Positions 5,369-6,533 of a DNA stretch of 6,533 bases are shown piece by piece. This DNA is from Bacillota bacterium (lineage in GTDB: Bacteria > Bacillota > Clostridia > Christensenellales > Aristaeellaceae), in contig JAEWWY010000460.1 in NCBI GenBank assembly GCA_023458835.1, positions 1 to 6,533 of the forward strand, given 5' to 3'. Positions within the stretch are counted from its first letter, which is position 1; the number at the start of each line of letters is the position of its first letter. The notes below the pieces were generated by a model. That model saw only the letters and a list, made by a program, of their open reading frames with translations. It was not told the origin of the DNA and did not search any database. Both the position numbers and the translations under genes were made by a program.

Positions 5369-6466
5369 ATGATCCGCATTGACCGCAGGGAACTTATACA
5401 CTTCTGCCGCGATATCTTTATGAAGCTTGGCCTGGAAAAGGAGGAGGCCCGGGATTCCGCCGAAATCCTCGTGGCCGCCGATGCAAGGGGTATTGAAAGC
5501 CATGGCGTGGCCCGGATGGCGCGCTATATCAGCGGCATCCGCTTAGGCCACATGCGCGGCGGCATCGCACCGGAAATTTTGCGGGAAACGCCCGTATCCC
5601 GGGTGCTGGATGCCCGGGGCGCCACGGGCCTGCACCTGAGCAAAACAGCCATGGCCGATATTATTGCCAAGGCGCGTTCCCTGGGCGTGGGCTTTTGCTC
5701 CATCCGCAATTCAAACCATTTCGGCATCGCGGGTTATTACGCGGAAATGGCCGCCCGGGAGGATATGATCGGCATCTGTATGACCAACACTGCCGCGCTG
5801 GGAGTGCCCACCTTCGCCAGGGACGCGATGTTCGGCACCAATCCCATTGCCGTATCGGTGCCCGCCAATGGCGGCCGCCTTTTCACGCTGGATATGGCCA
5901 CCACCTGCGTCACGCGGGGAAAGGTGGAGGTTTACGACCGGAAGGAAAAACCACTGCCCGATGGCTGGGCAGTGGACGAAAGCGGCCATGTGACGAAGGA
6001 TGCCCGCGGCCTGCTTGCGGACATGTTCCTTCAAAAAGGGGGCGGGCTTCTGCCGCTGGGGGGCGAAGGGGAAATGTACGGCGGCCACAAGGGCTACGGG
6101 CTGGCCGTGCTGGTGGATATCATGACCGCGGTCACAAGCGGCGGGCTGTTCGGCATGGCGGTACAGGATTTCGAGACCACAACCGCCAGGGTCTGCCACT
6201 TTTTCGGGGCGATCCGCCTGGACGTGTTCCGCGATCCCGCCGAGTTCAAAAATGATATGGACCGCCTGCTGGATCAATTGCAGTCCGCCCGGCCTGCCAA
6301 GGGCTGCGACCGCGTGTATTACGCGGGGCTCAAAGAGCATGAATCCGAAGCGGAGTGCGAGCGCGCCGGCGTGCCGCTCAGCGGCAAGGTTGCCGCTTCC
6401 CTGCGCGCCATTGGAGACGAGTATGGCGTTCCGTTCCCCGTTTCCATTGATTCACCCTCTGTGTAA
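5369..6466 (+). CDS. Ldh2-family NAD(P)-dependent malate/L-lactate-type dehydrogenase
   Basis: This 365-residue cytoplasmic oxidoreductase belongs to the Ldh2/MDH2 family (PF02615), whose members interconvert 2-hydroxyacids and 2-oxoacids (malate, lactate, sulfolactate, ureidoglycolate) or reduce cyclic imino acids, with NAD(P)H. Signature segments in order: ESHGVARMARY (43-53), NSNHFGIAGYYA (114-125, with the catalytic-type His117), MTNT (138-141), FGTNPIA (155-161), LDMATT (174-179) followed by GK (184-185), and GGHKGYGLAVLVD (238-250). The length is normal and all signature blocks are present. The start is ATG 5369, preceded by AAAGGTGAT (5357-5365), a close match to the anti-Shine-Dalgarno complement. 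The gene is divergent from the reductase operon, with 163 bases between start codons, which suggests shared control and a shared theme of carbonyl or hydroxyacid metabolism. The substrate cannot be assigned; no allantoin, sulfonate or proline pathway genes are in view. Confidence 0.93.
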   Translation: MIRIDRRELIHFCRDIFMKLGLEKEEARDSAEILVAADARGIESHGVARMARYISGIRLGHMRGGIAPEILRETPVSRVLDARGATGLHLSKTAMADIIAKARSLGVGFCSIRNSNHFGIAGYYAEMAAREDMIGICMTNTAALGVPTFARDAMFGTNPIAVSVPANGGRLFTLDMATTCVTRGKVEVYDRKEKPLPDGWAVDESGHVTKDARGLLADMFLQKGGGLLPLGGEGEMYGGHKGYGLAVLVDIMTAVTSGGLFGMAVQDFETTTARVCHFFGAIRLDVFRDPAEFKNDMDRLLDQLQSARPAKGCDRVYYAGLKEHESEAECERAGVPLSGKVAASLRAIGDEYGVPFPVSIDSPSV

Positions 6467-6507
6467 GAATACACATGTATCCGGCTGCAAAATCCATCTG
6501 CATGCCC

Positions 6508-6533
6508 GTGCCGCGGATCATCCCCCGCGGCAC
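6508..6533 (+). terminator. GC-rich hairpin after the Ldh2-family gene, cut by the window end
   Basis: GTGCCGCGG (6508-6516) pairs perfectly with CCGCGGCAC (6525-6533) around an 8-base loop, 41 bases after the TAA at 6466. The stem reaches the last base of the window, so the T run that would confirm a terminator cannot be seen. It could instead be an interspersed hairpin repeat. Confidence 0.5.

Noticed and set aside
5711..6340. 209-codon minus-strand and 186-codon +2 frames within the Ldh2-family gene
   Set aside because: They overlap the signature blocks of a complete Ldh2-family enzyme and show no motifs of their own.

Overview
The window is a stretch of ordinary accessory and metabolic chromosome, probably from a high-G+C member of the Firmicutes (Clostridia, gut type). 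The grounds are strong AGGAGG-type ribosome binding sites, short intergenic regions with intrinsic terminators, and hairpin repeats that I recall from clostridial gut genomes. The genus cannot be named from the sequence.

Layout, left to right. Bases 1-738 are the C-terminal two thirds of an imidazolonepropionase-like amidohydrolase whose start lies outside the window. Bases 739-1033 hold no convincing protein gene. They carry a good sigma-A promoter (770-798), a long imperfect RNA hairpin that begins at the predicted transcription start (806-922), and a perfect 14-bp hairpin terminator (964-998) only 35 bases before the next start codon. This is either an independent small RNA or a regulatory leader. 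Next come a two-domain GNAT acetyltransferase (1034-2062) and a CPBP/CAAX-protease-like membrane protein (2239-2925), both on the + strand. The 327-base gap 2926-3252 is packed with repeats: two inverted copies of a 29-bp hairpin element that differ only by compensatory changes, a TGTCATCCTGAG-type repeat ending in a T run, and a 13-bp bidirectional terminator between convergent genes.

Two aldo/keto reductases (4285-5205, then 3253-4245) form a minus-strand operon. The promoter of that operon has the 19-bp spacer and central dyad of MerR-family activated promoters, so it is probably induced by a small molecule or stress through a MerR regulator encoded outside the window. Divergent from it is an Ldh2-type NAD(P)-dependent 2-hydroxyacid dehydrogenase (5369-6466), followed by a GC-rich hairpin at the window end.

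Functionally, the right half is a cluster of NAD(P)H-dependent carbonyl and hydroxyacid oxidoreductases around one control region, which suggests handling of reactive carbonyls or 2-oxoacids. The left half joins unrelated genes. I see no CRISPR array, phage, toxin-antitoxin or transposase gene. The least explained items are the structured transcript at 805-998, the covarying inverted hairpin repeats, and the MerR-type promoter without its regulator.
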